Assembly (NCBI RefSeq): GCF_025655475.1
Contig: NZ_JAHTIK010000001.1
Coordinates: 6,441,880-6,501,300, forward strand
Direction of reading: 5' to 3'
DNA from: Kitasatospora sp. DSM 101779
GTDB taxonomy: Bacteria > Actinomycetota > Actinomycetes > Streptomycetales > Streptomycetaceae
DNA length: 59,421 nt
In this document: piece after piece, positions 43,397 to 52,196 of the stretch
Position numbering within the stretch: position 1 is the stretch's first letter
Layout: every line of letters begins with the position of its first letter
The notes under the pieces: generated by a model
The model's database searches: none
The model's input: the letters and a program-made list of their open reading frames with translations, nothing else
Told to the model about the DNA's origin: nothing
Position numbers and translations under genes: made by a program

Positions 43397-43402
43397 TATA
43401 GT
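43397..43402 (+). promoter_or_regulatory. -10 element (TATAGT) for the double-MarR gene
   Basis: A near-consensus -10 in otherwise GC-rich DNA, 122 bp upstream of the ATG. The sequence 17 bp upstream (TGCCAG) is only a weak -35. Confidence 0.4.
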
Positions 43403-43524
43403 GTGCGCCAGCAGCCACCGGCTGCACGGCTGACGCGCCCTCCCACACAGCGGGACGCTTACTCGCCGTTACTGCCCCGCTCGGGTGTCCCACACACACC
43501 GAGCGTGACACCGGGACGGATTTC

Positions 43525-44421
43525 ATGGTGCTGGGGGAGATCCCGACAACCCGAGTGACAGGTCGACTGCAGCAGTCGCCCGGTCACCTCATCCGAGTGG
43601 CCCAGCAGGTGCACACCCGCTTGTGGTCCGAGCACGTCGGAGCCGATCTGACGGCTCCGCAGTTCGCCGTGCTCCTCGCGCTCGCCCTCGAGCCCGGTGC
43701 CGATCAGCGCACCGTGGGCGAACGGGCCTCGCTGGACAAGGCGACGATGGCCGAGATGGTGGCCCGACTCGTCCGGCGCGGCCTGGTGCTGCGCCGGCGC
43801 GACCCGGCCGACGGCCGGCGCAAGCTGCTGGCCCTGTCTCAGAACGGCGCCCAGGCGGTCCGCGAGGCCACCGGCGGAGTCGTCCGCGTGCAGCGGACGC
43901 TCTTCGAGCCGCTCACCCCCGACGAGCAGATCGAGATCGTCCGGGTCATGGCCAAGATAGCCCGGCTGGAGCCGGCCGCGGTCGCCGCACTGACCGACGC
44001 GCGCCCGCTGCTCGACGCCCAGCGGGCGATCGGCTACCTCATCCGGGTGGCCCAGCAGGTGCACACCAAGCTCTGGTCCGAGAAGGTCGGAGCCGATCTG
44101 ACCGCGCCCCAGTATGCGGTGCTGGAAGCGCTGGAGACGGAGCCGGGTGCGGACCAGCGCACCGTCGGCGAACTCGCCTCGCTCGACAAGGCGACGATGG
44201 CCGAGATGGTCAGCCGGCTCGTCCGGCGCGGCCTGGTGCTGCGCCGCCGCGACCCCTCGGACGGGCGGCGCAACCTGCTGTCGCTCTCGCCCGCCGGGCA
44301 GGACCTCCTGCACCGGTCGGCGGCCGGGGTGAGAGAGGTGCAGGAACTGCTCCTCTCCCCGCTGGAGCCGGAGGAGCACGAGCCGGCGCTGGCCCTCCTC
44401 GCCAAGACCGCCCGGCTGTAG
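43525..44421 (+). CDS. regulator with two fused MarR domains
   Basis: 298 residues made of two complete MarR-type winged-helix domains, about residues 20-150 and 170-298. The copies repeat at an exact 450-bp offset with no indel over the core. Each has HLIRVAQQVHT or YLIRVAQQVHT, LTAPQ(F/Y)AVL, the recognition-helix region ASLDKATMAEMV and the wing RRGLVLRRRDP-DGRR. Ordinary MarR proteins dimerise through one such domain, so this chain should act as a covalent pseudo-dimer. It likely controls itself and the divergent fabG. Confidence 0.93.
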   Translation: MVLGEIPTTRVTGRLQQSPGHLIRVAQQVHTRLWSEHVGADLTAPQFAVLLALALEPGADQRTVGERASLDKATMAEMVARLVRRGLVLRRRDPADGRRKLLALSQNGAQAVREATGGVVRVQRTLFEPLTPDEQIEIVRVMAKIARLEPAAVAALTDARPLLDAQRAIGYLIRVAQQVHTKLWSEKVGADLTAPQYAVLEALETEPGADQRTVGELASLDKATMAEMVSRLVRRGLVLRRRDPSDGRRNLLSLSPAGQDLLHRSAAGVREVQELLLSPLEPEEHEPALALLAKTARL

Positions 44422-44469
44422 CCCGGACGGAACGATTCGGCAGCGCGCGGCCCCGGCCGCGCAACAGAA

Positions 44470-44504
44470 CGAGGGCCGTCACCTGTGCGGAGTGACGGCC
44501 CTCG
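44470..44504. terminator. bidirectional terminator between convergent genes
   Basis: A perfect 13-bp inverted repeat (44470-44482 with 44492-44504, 9-nt loop) between the double-MarR gene and the aldo/keto reductase gene. Confidence 0.88.
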
Positions 44505-44575
44505 GTCGTGCCGCGCGGCGGACGACCGTATCCCCCGGGGTACGGCCGTCCACCGCGCGGATCTGTGCCGGCGGC

Positions 44576-45430
44576 TCAGTTCCAGTCGAAGCCCTGCGGG
44601 TCCGGGCCGATCCGGCGGCCGGTGTCGATCGAGGCGATCGCCGCGAGGTCCTCGGCGTCCAGCTCGAAGCCGGCCACGTCGAGGTTCTCCCTGATCCGCG
44701 ACGGGGTGACCGACTTCGGGATCGCGATGACGCCGCTCTGCAGGTGCCAGCGCAGCACCACCTGGGCCGGGGTGCGGCCGTGCTTGGCGGCCACCTTCGC
44801 CAGCGCCGGCTCGTCGAGCAGCGACTTGCCCTGGCCGAGCGGGCTCCACGCCTCGGTCGCGATGCCGTGCTGCGCGTGGAAGGCCCGCAGTTCGTGCTGC
44901 GGGAAGTAGGGGTGCAGCTCGACCTGGTTGAGCACCGGGGCCACCGAGCTCTCCTGCAGCAGCACCTCCAGCTGCTGCGGACCGAAGTTGGAGACGCCGA
45001 TCGAGCGGGCGCGGCCGTCCGCGGCGAGCTGCTCGAAGGCCTTCCAGATGTTGCCGAAGGATCCGTGCATCGGCCGCGGCCAGTGGATCAGGTACAGGTC
45101 GACGTAGTCGAGCCCGAGCTTGGCCAGCGAGTCGTCGAACGCGCGGAGCACGGCGTCCCGCCCCTGCTGCCCGGACCAGTCGACGGTGCCCGAGTTCCAC
45201 AGCTTGGTGGTGACGAACAGCTCCTCGCGGGCCACGCCCGACTCGGCTATCGCCACACCGGTGCCGGTCTCGTTCTCGTACACGGCCGCGGTGTCGATCG
45301 AGCGGTAGCCCGCCTCGATCGCCGCGCGGACCGCCGGTGCGGCCTCCGCGTCCGGGACCTGCCAGACGCCGAAACCGAGCTGCGGGATCACCGCGCCGTC
45401 GTTGAGCGTGACGCTGGGGATGGTGCTCAC
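44576..45430 (-). CDS. aldo/keto reductase (2,5-diketo-gluconate reductase-like)
   Basis: A 284-residue NADPH-dependent reductase of the short AKR5-type group. It has VTLNDGAVIPQLGFGVWQVP, the catalytic Asp/Tyr in YRSIDTAAVYENETG, Lys in FVTTKLWNSG, His in LYLIHWPRP, and the cofactor site GVIAIPKSVTPSRIRENLD. Such enzymes act on 2,5-diketo-D-gluconate, methylglyoxal and related carbonyls. The start is GTG 45430 with AGGAGG 12 bp upstream. Single gene. Confidence 0.93.
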   Translation of the reverse strand: MSTIPSVTLNDGAVIPQLGFGVWQVPDAEAAPAVRAAIEAGYRSIDTAAVYENETGTGVAIAESGVAREELFVTTKLWNSGTVDWSGQQGRDAVLRAFDDSLAKLGLDYVDLYLIHWPRPMHGSFGNIWKAFEQLAADGRARSIGVSNFGPQQLEVLLQESSVAPVLNQVELHPYFPQHELRAFHAQHGIATEAWSPLGQGKSLLDEPALAKVAAKHGRTPAQVVLRWHLQSGVIAIPKSVTPSRIRENLDVAGFELDAEDLAAIASIDTGRRIGPDPQGFDWN

Positions 45431-45797
45431 GGGAAGGGGTGCCCTCCTGGTCGTCCGATACTTTCCGAGGGCAACCAACCGGTGGGGCGGGGAGAACATT
45501 CCCGGACGGCGGAAATTCCCTCGATCCGGTGAGACCTGCGGCCGCCCTGGCCGGAATCCCGCGGGTCGCGCGGAAAACCTGTTGCGTCCGCCACACCCCG
45601 GCGGGGACGCTCGGTGACCATGACGTCCTGAACCGTGACCGGCGCCCCGCCTCCCGAAGGCTGTCCGCGCCCGCGCCGGGCCCCCGCCCCGCCCCCGCCT
45701 CCTGAAGCCCTGGTCGCACCACGCGCCGGGCCCGCCGCCGTGCCCGCGACCCGGGCCGCGCGCCCCGACCTGCCCGTACCACCCGTAACGGAGCGTC
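45431..45797. other. divergent region between the aldo/keto reductase and ABC exporter genes
   Basis: About 365 bp. Pro-coding GC tracts at 45640-45780 give long open frames with no family resemblance. I see no gene, and no clear promoter or repeat. Confidence 0.5.
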
Positions 45798-47651
45798 ATG
45801 CCGCTCACCCACCTGCCGCTGGACGACCCCGGCAGACCCGACCTCTCCTCCCCGCTGGGCCTGCTGCGCTGGCTCTCCCGCGCCCAACGCCGCGGGCAGG
45901 TGCTCGCCACCTGCTGGGGCGTCCTCGAAATGGGATGCCAGGCGGCCCTGCCGCTCGCCCTCGGCCTCGGCATCCAGGCCGCGATCGACGGCGACACCGC
46001 CGGCATCTGGCGGGCCGGCGGCCTCGCCGCCCTGCTCGCCGTCCTCCAGGCGGTCGGCACCGTGCTGCTGCACCGCCAGGCGGTGTGGAACTGGATCACC
46101 TGCGCCGCGCAGGTCCGCCAGCTCGTCGCCCGCCAGGCCTCCCGCCTCGGCGCCGGCCTCTCCCGCCGGATCGCCACCGGCGAGGTGGTCGCCGTCAGCA
46201 GCGGCGACGTCGAGAAGATCGGCTGGTACGTCGAGCTGATGGCGCGGGTCCGCGCCGCCGTGCTGGTGTGGCTCGGCGTCAGCCTCGTCGTGCTCGTCCG
46301 CGAGCCGCTGCTCGGCGCCGCCGTCCTGCTCGGCGTGCCGGTGCTCGCCGCCGCCGTCTGGCCGCTGCTCGGCCCGTTCGAACGGCGCTACTCCGAGCAG
46401 CGCGCCCTCGGCGGCAAGGCCACCGAGCTCGCCGCCGACACCGTCGCGGGCCTGCGCGTGCTGCGCGGCATCGGCGGCGAGGAGCTCTTCCTGGAGCGCT
46501 ACCGCACCGCCTCGCAGAAGGTCCGCCGGGCCGCCGTCCGGGCCGCCCGCACCTGGTCCCTGATGCAGGCCCAGCAGGTCCTGCTGCCCGGCCTGTTCGT
46601 CGTCGGCGTCACCTGGTACGGCGCCCACCTCGCCGCCACCGGCGCACTCGGCATCGGCGAACTCGTCGCCGTGTACGGTGCGACGGCCTTCCTCGCCGCG
46701 CCGCTGCGGATCCTCGGCGAGGCCGCGCACGCCTGGTCGGTGGCCCGGGTCTCGGCCGGCCGCGCCGCCCGGGTCCTCGCGCTCAGCCGCACCGCCCCCG
46801 GCAGCGACTTCCCGGACAGCATCGTCCGCCCCGAACGCGGCGACCTGCACGACCCGGTCACCGGCCTGACCGCCCGGGCCGGCCGGCTCACCGCCGTGGT
46901 CTGCGGCGACCCGGACATCGCCGGCGAACTCGCCGCCCGGCTCGGCGGGCACGTCCCGCTCGGCGAGGACGAGCGGCCCAAGCCCTCCGTCCGGCTAGGC
47001 GGCGTCCCGCTGGACGGCGTGCCGCTGTCCGACGCCCGGGCCGCCGTGCTCGTCCACGACAAGGAGCCGGTGCTGCTCTCCGGCACGCTGGCCGAGCTGC
47101 TGGACGTCCCCGGCGCCGGACGGGTGGACACCGCGGAGGCGCTCGCCGCCGCCCGTGCCGAGGACGTGCTCGACGCCCTCGTCGACGGCTCGCCCGAGTG
47201 CGGCGGCGACCCGATGGCCGCCCGGATCACGGAGCGGGGCCGCTCGCTCTCCGGCGGCCAGCGGCAGCGGCTCGCCCTCGCCCGCTCACTGGTGGCCGAC
47301 CCGCCGGTGCTCGTCATGGACGAGCCCACCAGCGCCGTCGACGCCCACACCGAGTCGCGGATCGCGGCCGGCCTGCGCAAGGTCCGGGACGGCCGCACCA
47401 CGGTGGTCTTCGCCACCAGCCCGCTGCTGCTCGACCAGGCCGACAGCGTCGTCCTCGTCCAGGACGGCCGGGTCGCCGCCGTCGGCACCCACCGCACCCT
47501 GATCGCCGACGACGCGCAGTACCGGGCCGTCGTCACCCGCGACGAGGACGCCGCGGGCCCGGCCCCCACCGCGGCCGGCCCGGTCCCCGCCGACACCCCC
47601 GCGCCGAACCAGACCATGAAGGAGGCGGCATGCGGCTCCCCCGAGGGCTGA
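45798..47651 (+). CDS. ABC exporter half-transporter with degenerate Walker A
   Basis: 617 residues: six membrane helices (residues ~30-320) then an ATPase domain. The site where Walker A should lie reads LTAVVCGDPDIAGELAARLG (near residue 368) and lacks GxxGxGK(S/T). The signature is intact (L484-SGGQ-Q488), as is Walker B VLVMDEPTSAVD with its Glu. It overlaps the partner gene by 22 bp, so the two form a heterodimer. The C-terminal ~40 residues are Ala/Pro-rich. Substrate unknown; drugs, lipids or peptides are usual. Confidence 0.9.
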   Translation: MPLTHLPLDDPGRPDLSSPLGLLRWLSRAQRRGQVLATCWGVLEMGCQAALPLALGLGIQAAIDGDTAGIWRAGGLAALLAVLQAVGTVLLHRQAVWNWITCAAQVRQLVARQASRLGAGLSRRIATGEVVAVSSGDVEKIGWYVELMARVRAAVLVWLGVSLVVLVREPLLGAAVLLGVPVLAAAVWPLLGPFERRYSEQRALGGKATELAADTVAGLRVLRGIGGEELFLERYRTASQKVRRAAVRAARTWSLMQAQQVLLPGLFVVGVTWYGAHLAATGALGIGELVAVYGATAFLAAPLRILGEAAHAWSVARVSAGRAARVLALSRTAPGSDFPDSIVRPERGDLHDPVTGLTARAGRLTAVVCGDPDIAGELAARLGGHVPLGEDERPKPSVRLGGVPLDGVPLSDARAAVLVHDKEPVLLSGTLAELLDVPGAGRVDTAEALAAARAEDVLDALVDGSPECGGDPMAARITERGRSLSGGQRQRLALARSLVADPPVLVMDEPTSAVDAHTESRIAAGLRKVRDGRTTVVFATSPLLLDQADSVVLVQDGRVAAVGTHRTLIADDAQYRAVVTRDEDAAGPAPTAAGPVPADTPAPNQTMKEAACGSPEG

Positions 47652-49420
47652 AGCCCCCCACCGTCCAGGAGCAGGGGCCCGCCACCATGCTCCCGGTGGC
47701 CGGCCCGGCCACCGTCCGCGCCTACGTGCGCCTGCTCGCCCGCCGTCACCGCGGCGGTTTCACCGCCGTCGTCACGCTGCACTCGGTCGCCACGCTGGCC
47801 GGCCTGGTCGGCCCCTGGGTGCTCGGCTCGCTCGTCGAGTCGCTCTCCACCGGCACCACCGGGGGCCGCATCCTCGGCGCCGTCGGCTGGTACCTCGCGG
47901 CGCTGGTCGTCCAGTCGGTGTTCATCGGGCTCTCCCGGCTGCGCGGCAGCATCCTCGGCGAGGAGGTGCTCGCCGACCTGCGCGAGGACTTCCTCGTCCG
48001 GTCGGTTGCCCTGCCGCCCGGCGTGCTGGAGCGGGCCGGCACCGGAGACCTCGTCTCCCGCGGCACCACCGACATCGACCGGCTGGCGAAGTCCGTCCGT
48101 GAGGCCGTCCCCGAGCTCGCCGTCGCCGTGGTCTCCGTGGTGCTCGTGCTCGGCGCGCTGGTGCTGACCTCGCCGCTGCTCGCCGCCACCGCACTGATCG
48201 GCCTGCCGCTGCTGCTCGCCAGCTCCCGCTGGTACTTCCGGCGCGCGCCGCAGTCCTACCGCGCCGAGTCGGCCGGGTACGCGGCGGTCAACACCGTCCT
48301 CGCCGAGACGGTCGACGCCGGCCGCACCGTCGAGGCGCTGCGCCTCGGCGAGCAGCGGGTCCGGCTGACCGACCGCAAGATCGGCGAGTGGGCGGCCTGG
48401 GAGCGGTACACGCTCTGGCTGCGCTCGGTCTGGTTCCCGACCGTGGACGCGACCTACGCGCTGGCCGTGCTCGGCACGCTCACCCTCGGCGGGACGTTCA
48501 CCGTCCGGGGCTGGATCGACGTCGGCCAGCTCACCGCCGGCGTGCTGTACGCGCAGGCGCTCGTCCACCCGGTCGACCTCATCCTGCGCTGGTACGACGA
48601 GCTGCAGATCGGGCAGGCGTCGCTGGCCCGCCTGGTCGGCGTCCGCGAGGTGCCCGACCCGGACACCGATGCGACGCTCGGGCCCGACGGGCGCCGGGTG
48701 CGGGCCGAGGAGGTCCGCTTCGGCTACCGCGAGGGCGCCGACGTGCTGCACGGCATCAGCCTGGACGTCGCGCCGGGCAGCCGGGTGGCCCTGGTCGGCC
48801 CGTCCGGCGCGGGCAAGTCCACGCTCGGGCGGCTGCTCGCCGGCATCTACGCACCGGGCCGCGGCCGGGTCACCCTCGGCGGCGCCGCCCTGGCGGAGAT
48901 GCCCGCCGAGCGGGTCCGCGCCGAGGTCGCCCTGGTCAACCAGGAGCACCACGTGTTCGTGGGCACGCTCCGGGACAACCTGAGGCTCGCCCGGCCGGAC
49001 GCCGACGACACCGAGCTGCGGTCCGCGCTCGCCGCCGTCGACGCCGAGGACTGGGCCGACGCCCTGCCCGAGGGCCTGGACACCGAGGTCGGCTCGGGCG
49101 GCACCGCGCTCACCCCGGCCCAGGCCCAGCAGCTGGCGCTCGCCCGGCTCGTCCTCGCCGACCCGCACACCCTGGTGCTGGACGAGGCGACCTCGCTGCT
49201 CGACCCGCGGGCCGCCCGCCACCTGGAGCGCTCGCTCTCCCGGGTGCTGGAGGGCCGCACCGTGATCGCCATCGCGCACCGCCTGCACACCGCGCACGAC
49301 GCCGACGTGATCGCGGTGGTCGAGCAGGGCCGGATCAGCGAGTACGGCAGCCATCCCGAGCTGGTCGCGGCCGGCGGCCCGTACGCGGCCCTCTGGCGCT
49401 CCTGGCGCGACGAGCGCTGA
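47630..49420 (+). CDS. ABC exporter half-transporter with degenerate signature motif
   Basis: 596 residues with six membrane helices and an ATPase domain. Walker A is canonical (G390-PSGAGK396-ST), Walker B is LVLDEATSLLD, and the H-loop is IAIAHRLHTAHDADVI. The signature reads LTPAQ (residues 494-498) instead of LSGGQ. Paired with the preceding protein, one composite site is fully canonical and the other fully degenerate. GGAGG at 47621-47625 precedes the ATG inside the upstream gene. Confidence 0.92.
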   Translation: MRLPRGLKPPTVQEQGPATMLPVAGPATVRAYVRLLARRHRGGFTAVVTLHSVATLAGLVGPWVLGSLVESLSTGTTGGRILGAVGWYLAALVVQSVFIGLSRLRGSILGEEVLADLREDFLVRSVALPPGVLERAGTGDLVSRGTTDIDRLAKSVREAVPELAVAVVSVVLVLGALVLTSPLLAATALIGLPLLLASSRWYFRRAPQSYRAESAGYAAVNTVLAETVDAGRTVEALRLGEQRVRLTDRKIGEWAAWERYTLWLRSVWFPTVDATYALAVLGTLTLGGTFTVRGWIDVGQLTAGVLYAQALVHPVDLILRWYDELQIGQASLARLVGVREVPDPDTDATLGPDGRRVRAEEVRFGYREGADVLHGISLDVAPGSRVALVGPSGAGKSTLGRLLAGIYAPGRGRVTLGGAALAEMPAERVRAEVALVNQEHHVFVGTLRDNLRLARPDADDTELRSALAAVDAEDWADALPEGLDTEVGSGGTALTPAQAQQLALARLVLADPHTLVLDEATSLLDPRAARHLERSLSRVLEGRTVIAIAHRLHTAHDADVIAVVEQGRISEYGSHPELVAAGGPYAALWRSWRDER

Positions 49421-49499
49421 GCGGCCGGTCCGGTCGGCGCACGGGGACCGGCATCGTGCCGAGCGGGCCGGTCCGGCGGAGCGCGGAGCAGCCGGCATT

Positions 49500-49527
49500 G
49501 CGCCGCCCGGGTCGCACCGGGCGGCGC
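49500..49527 (+). terminator. terminator after the ABC exporter genes
   Basis: A perfect 11-bp inverted repeat (49500-49510 with 49517-49527, 6-nt loop), 80 bp after the exporter stop and 40 bp before the LapA gene. A second small hairpin (ACCGG-CAAA... CCGGT) follows at 49531-49544. Confidence 0.75.
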
Positions 49528-49567
49528 GATACCGGCAAACCGGTACAGAACGGAGCAGACTGATGGT

Positions 49568-49831
49568 GTGACCAAGACTTCGGGTGGTTCCTCGGGCGGT
49601 GCGTCCGGCGGTGGCAAGCCGCGCGGCGAGATCGCGGGAGTGCCCACCAGAGTGATCGCCGGCGCGGTGATCGCGGTACTGGCGATCTGGTTCCTGTTCG
49701 CCAACCTCGACGACGTGGAGATCCAGTTCTGGGTGTTCACGGTGACCGCGCCGCTGTGGATCGCCCTGCTCGGCGCCCTGCTCGCCGGCGGCGCGGTCGG
49801 CTGGCTGCTCAAGGGGCGCCGAACCAAGTGA
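49568..49831 (+). CDS. LapA/DUF1049-domain small membrane protein
   Basis: 87 residues. After a Gly/Ser-rich N-terminus (TKTSGGSSGGASGGGKPRG) come two membrane helices: VIAGAVIAVLAIWFLFANLD and APLWIALLGALLAGGAVGWL, with the LapA-typical loop NLDDVEIQFWVF between. It ends KGRRTK. The GTG start overlaps nothing upstream, and its stop overlaps the next GTG. LapA proteins are linked to envelope assembly in proteobacteria, but the actinobacterial role is unknown. Confidence 0.88.
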   Translation: MTKTSGGSSGGASGGGKPRGEIAGVPTRVIAGAVIAVLAIWFLFANLDDVEIQFWVFTVTAPLWIALLGALLAGGAVGWLLKGRRTK

Positions 49832-50577
49832 CCACCACCAGCCCGCCGCTGATCGAACTCGCCGGTGTGAACAAGCACTTCGGCGAGCTGCACGTGCTGC
49901 AGGACATCGACCTGGTCGTCGGCCGGGGCGAGGTCGTGGTGGTGATCGGCCCCTCGGGCTCCGGCAAGTCCACCCTGTGCCGGGCGATCAACCGGCTGGA
50001 GACGGTGGAGAGCGGCCGGATCAGCATCGACGGCCGACCGCTGCCGCAGGAGGGCCGGGCGCTGGCCGCACTGCGTGCCGAGGTCGGCATGGTGTTCCAG
50101 TCCTTCAACCTCTTCGCGCACCGGACGGTGCTGGACAACCTCACCCTCGCGCAGACCAAGGTCCGCCGGCGCTCCCACGCGGACGCCGAGCGGCGCGGTC
50201 TCGACCTGCTGGACCGGGTCGGCCTCGCCTCGCACGCCGATCGCTACCCGGCGCAGCTCTCCGGCGGCCAGCAGCAGCGGGTGGCCATCGCCCGGGCCCT
50301 CGCCATGGACCCGAAGGCGCTGCTCTTCGACGAGCCGACCTCCGCCCTCGACCCGGAGATGATCACCGAGGTGCTGGACGTCATGCGCGGCCTCGCCCGG
50401 GACGGCATGACCATGGTCGTGGTCACCCACGAGATGGGCTTCGCCCGCGCCTCCGCCGACCGCGTGGTCTTCATGGCGGACGGCCGCATCGTGGAGGACC
50501 GCCCGCCGGAGGAGTTCTTCGCCGCCCCGCGCAGCGCGCGGGCCCGGGACTTCCTCGCCAAGATCCTCCAGCACTGA
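49828..50577 (+). CDS. polar amino acid ABC transporter ATPase (GluA-like)
   Basis: A 249-residue cytosolic ATPase. Walker A is VIGPSGSGKSTLCRAINRLE, Q-loop GMVFQSFNLFAHRTV, signature YPAQLSGGQQQRVAIARALA, Walker B LLFDEPTSALDPE and H-loop VVVTHEMGFAR. It matches glutamate/glutamine transporter ATPases (GluA, GlnQ). GTG start overlapping the LapA stop. Forms one transporter with the next three genes. Confidence 0.93.
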   Translation: MTTTSPPLIELAGVNKHFGELHVLQDIDLVVGRGEVVVVIGPSGSGKSTLCRAINRLETVESGRISIDGRPLPQEGRALAALRAEVGMVFQSFNLFAHRTVLDNLTLAQTKVRRRSHADAERRGLDLLDRVGLASHADRYPAQLSGGQQQRVAIARALAMDPKALLFDEPTSALDPEMITEVLDVMRGLARDGMTMVVVTHEMGFARASADRVVFMADGRIVEDRPPEEFFAAPRSARARDFLAKILQH

Positions 50578-50586
50578 GGCTGCCGA

Positions 50587-51492
50587 GTGAAGCGCCCAGC
50601 CCGCACGGCCGCCGCCGTCCTGCTCGCCGTCCTCGCCCTGCTCGCCGCCGCCTGCGGGAGGCCCGGCACCCCGCCGCCCAAGGGCCCGCAGCCCGGCGCC
50701 CTGCCGCACTACCCCGTCCGCGACGCCTCCGGGGTGCAGGGCTCGCCCACCCTGGACGCGGCCCGCCGCCGCGGCCACCTGGTCGTCGGCGCCAAGGAGG
50801 ACCAGCCATACCTGGGCCAGAGGGACCCGGCCACCGGCACCTACTCCGGCTTCGACATCGAGATCGCCAAGATGGTCGCCGCGGACCTCGGCTTCGCCCC
50901 GGAGGACGTCGAGTTCCGCACTGTCGCCTCCGCCAACCGCGAGACCGCGCTGCAGAACGGCCAGGTCGACTACTACGTCGGCACCTACACCATCAACGAC
51001 CGGCGCAAGAAGCTGGTCGGCTTCGCCGGCCCGTACTTCGTCGCCGGGCAGAGCCTGCTGGTGCGGCGGAGCGACGACAGCATCCACGGGCCCGAGGACC
51101 TGGCCGGGCGCAAGGTCTGCTCCGCGGCCGGCTCCACCCCGTACCAGCGGATCGCCGAGGAGTACCCGAAGGCCGAGCTCGTCGCCTACGACACCTACTC
51201 GGCCTGCGTGGACAACCTGATCTCCGCCCAGGTCGCCGCCGTCACCACGGACAACGCGATCCTCCAGGGGTACGCGGCGAAGGCACCCGACGAGATGAAG
51301 GTGGTCGGCGAGCCGTTCTCCCGCGAGCCCTACGGCATCGGCACGCCCAAGGGCGACACCGTCCTGCGCGGTGCGATCGACGACGCGCTCGCCCGGCACG
51401 AGCAGAACGGCGACTGGCGCAGGGCGTACGACGCCACCCTGGGCCTCTCCGGCGTACCCGCCCCCGCCCCGCCCCCGATCGACCGCTACTGA
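50587..51492 (+). CDS. glutamate-type ABC transporter substrate-binding lipoprotein (GluB-like)
   Basis: 301 residues. Signal peptide with lipobox LLAAAC, Cys near residue 23, then a type 2 periplasmic-binding fold: VVGAKEDQPYLGQRDP, YSGFDIEIAKMVAADLGF, VDYYVGTYTINDRRKK and FAGPYFVAGQSLLVR. The YxGFDxEI and TYTIxxxR patterns are those of GluB, favouring glutamate or glutamine. It starts with GTG and ends in a Pro-rich tail. Lipid-anchored outside the membrane. Confidence 0.92.
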   Translation: MKRPARTAAAVLLAVLALLAAACGRPGTPPPKGPQPGALPHYPVRDASGVQGSPTLDAARRRGHLVVGAKEDQPYLGQRDPATGTYSGFDIEIAKMVAADLGFAPEDVEFRTVASANRETALQNGQVDYYVGTYTINDRRKKLVGFAGPYFVAGQSLLVRRSDDSIHGPEDLAGRKVCSAAGSTPYQRIAEEYPKAELVAYDTYSACVDNLISAQVAAVTTDNAILQGYAAKAPDEMKVVGEPFSREPYGIGTPKGDTVLRGAIDDALARHEQNGDWRRAYDATLGLSGVPAPAPPPIDRY

Positions 51493-51551
51493 CCGGCGTC
51501 CGTCCACGCCGCCCCCGATCGACCGCCACTCGCTCCCGAAGGGGCCGCCGC

Positions 51552-52196
51552 ATGAAAGTGCTGATCGACAACTGGTCGACCTACTGGCACGGCTTCCTCG
51601 GGACCCTGGCGCTCACCGGGGTCAGCGCCGGGCTGGCGCTCACCGTCGGAGTGCTGGTCGCCGCCTTCCGGGTCTCGCCGGTGCGGCCGCTGCGGGCCTT
51701 CGGCACCGGCTGGGTGACAGTGCTGCGCAACACCCCGCTGACCCTGCTCTTCTTCGTGGTGGTGCTGGGCCTGCCGCGGTTCGGCATCGTGCTGCCGTTC
51801 TTCACCTTCGCCGTGCTGGCGCTCGGCTGCTACACCTCGGCCTTCGTCTGCGAGGCGTTCCGCTCGGGCATCAACACCGTGCCGGCCGGGCAGGGGGAGG
51901 CGGCCCGCAGCCTCGGTCTGACGTTCGGCCAGACGCTGGGCCTGGTGGTGCTGCCGCAGGCGTACCGCGCGGTCGTCGCGCCGCTCGGCAGCGTGATGAT
52001 CGCACTGGCGAAGAACACCGCGATCGCCGGCTCGTTCAGCGTGGTCGAGCTGCTCGGCACCTACCACACCGTCAACGAGCTCGGCTACAGCGTGATCTGG
52101 GCCTTCGTCTGGATCGCTGCCGGCTACCTGCTGATCACCCTGGCGATCAGCGCACTGTTCGGCGTCCTGGAGCGGCGTGCGGCGGTGAGCCGGTGA
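51552..52196 (+). CDS. amino acid ABC transporter permease (GluC-like)
   Basis: 214 residues, about five membrane helices. It has LGTLALTGVSAGLALTVGVL, the HisM/GlnP-type VTVLRNTPLTLLFFVVVLG and the ATPase-contacting EAARSLGLTFGQTLGLVVLP (EAA loop). It pairs with the next gene, whose start overlaps its stop. ATG 51552. Confidence 0.92.
   Translation: MKVLIDNWSTYWHGFLGTLALTGVSAGLALTVGVLVAAFRVSPVRPLRAFGTGWVTVLRNTPLTLLFFVVVLGLPRFGIVLPFFTFAVLALGCYTSAFVCEAFRSGINTVPAGQGEAARSLGLTFGQTLGLVVLPQAYRAVVAPLGSVMIALAKNTAIAGSFSVVELLGTYHTVNELGYSVIWAFVWIAAGYLLITLAISALFGVLERRAAVSR

Larger units (their letters stand above)
43093..43524. other. divergent control region between fabG and the double-MarR gene
   Basis: About 430 bp with no gene. 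It contains a hairpin in the fabG leader, an AT-richer stretch around 43330-43365 and a -10-like TATAGT at 43397-43402 facing the regulator gene. It is the natural place for MarR operators, but I could not define a clean palindrome. Confidence 0.5.

Noticed and set aside
45640..45797. Pro-rich leader peptide ahead of the ABC exporter
   Set aside because: The proline codons come from a CCCG-rich tract. There is no Shine-Dalgarno and no conserved pattern.
45635..49420. A 1260-residue fused ABC transporter
   Set aside because: The upstream part is out of frame with the first half-transporter. The second subunit starts at 47630 with GGAGG.
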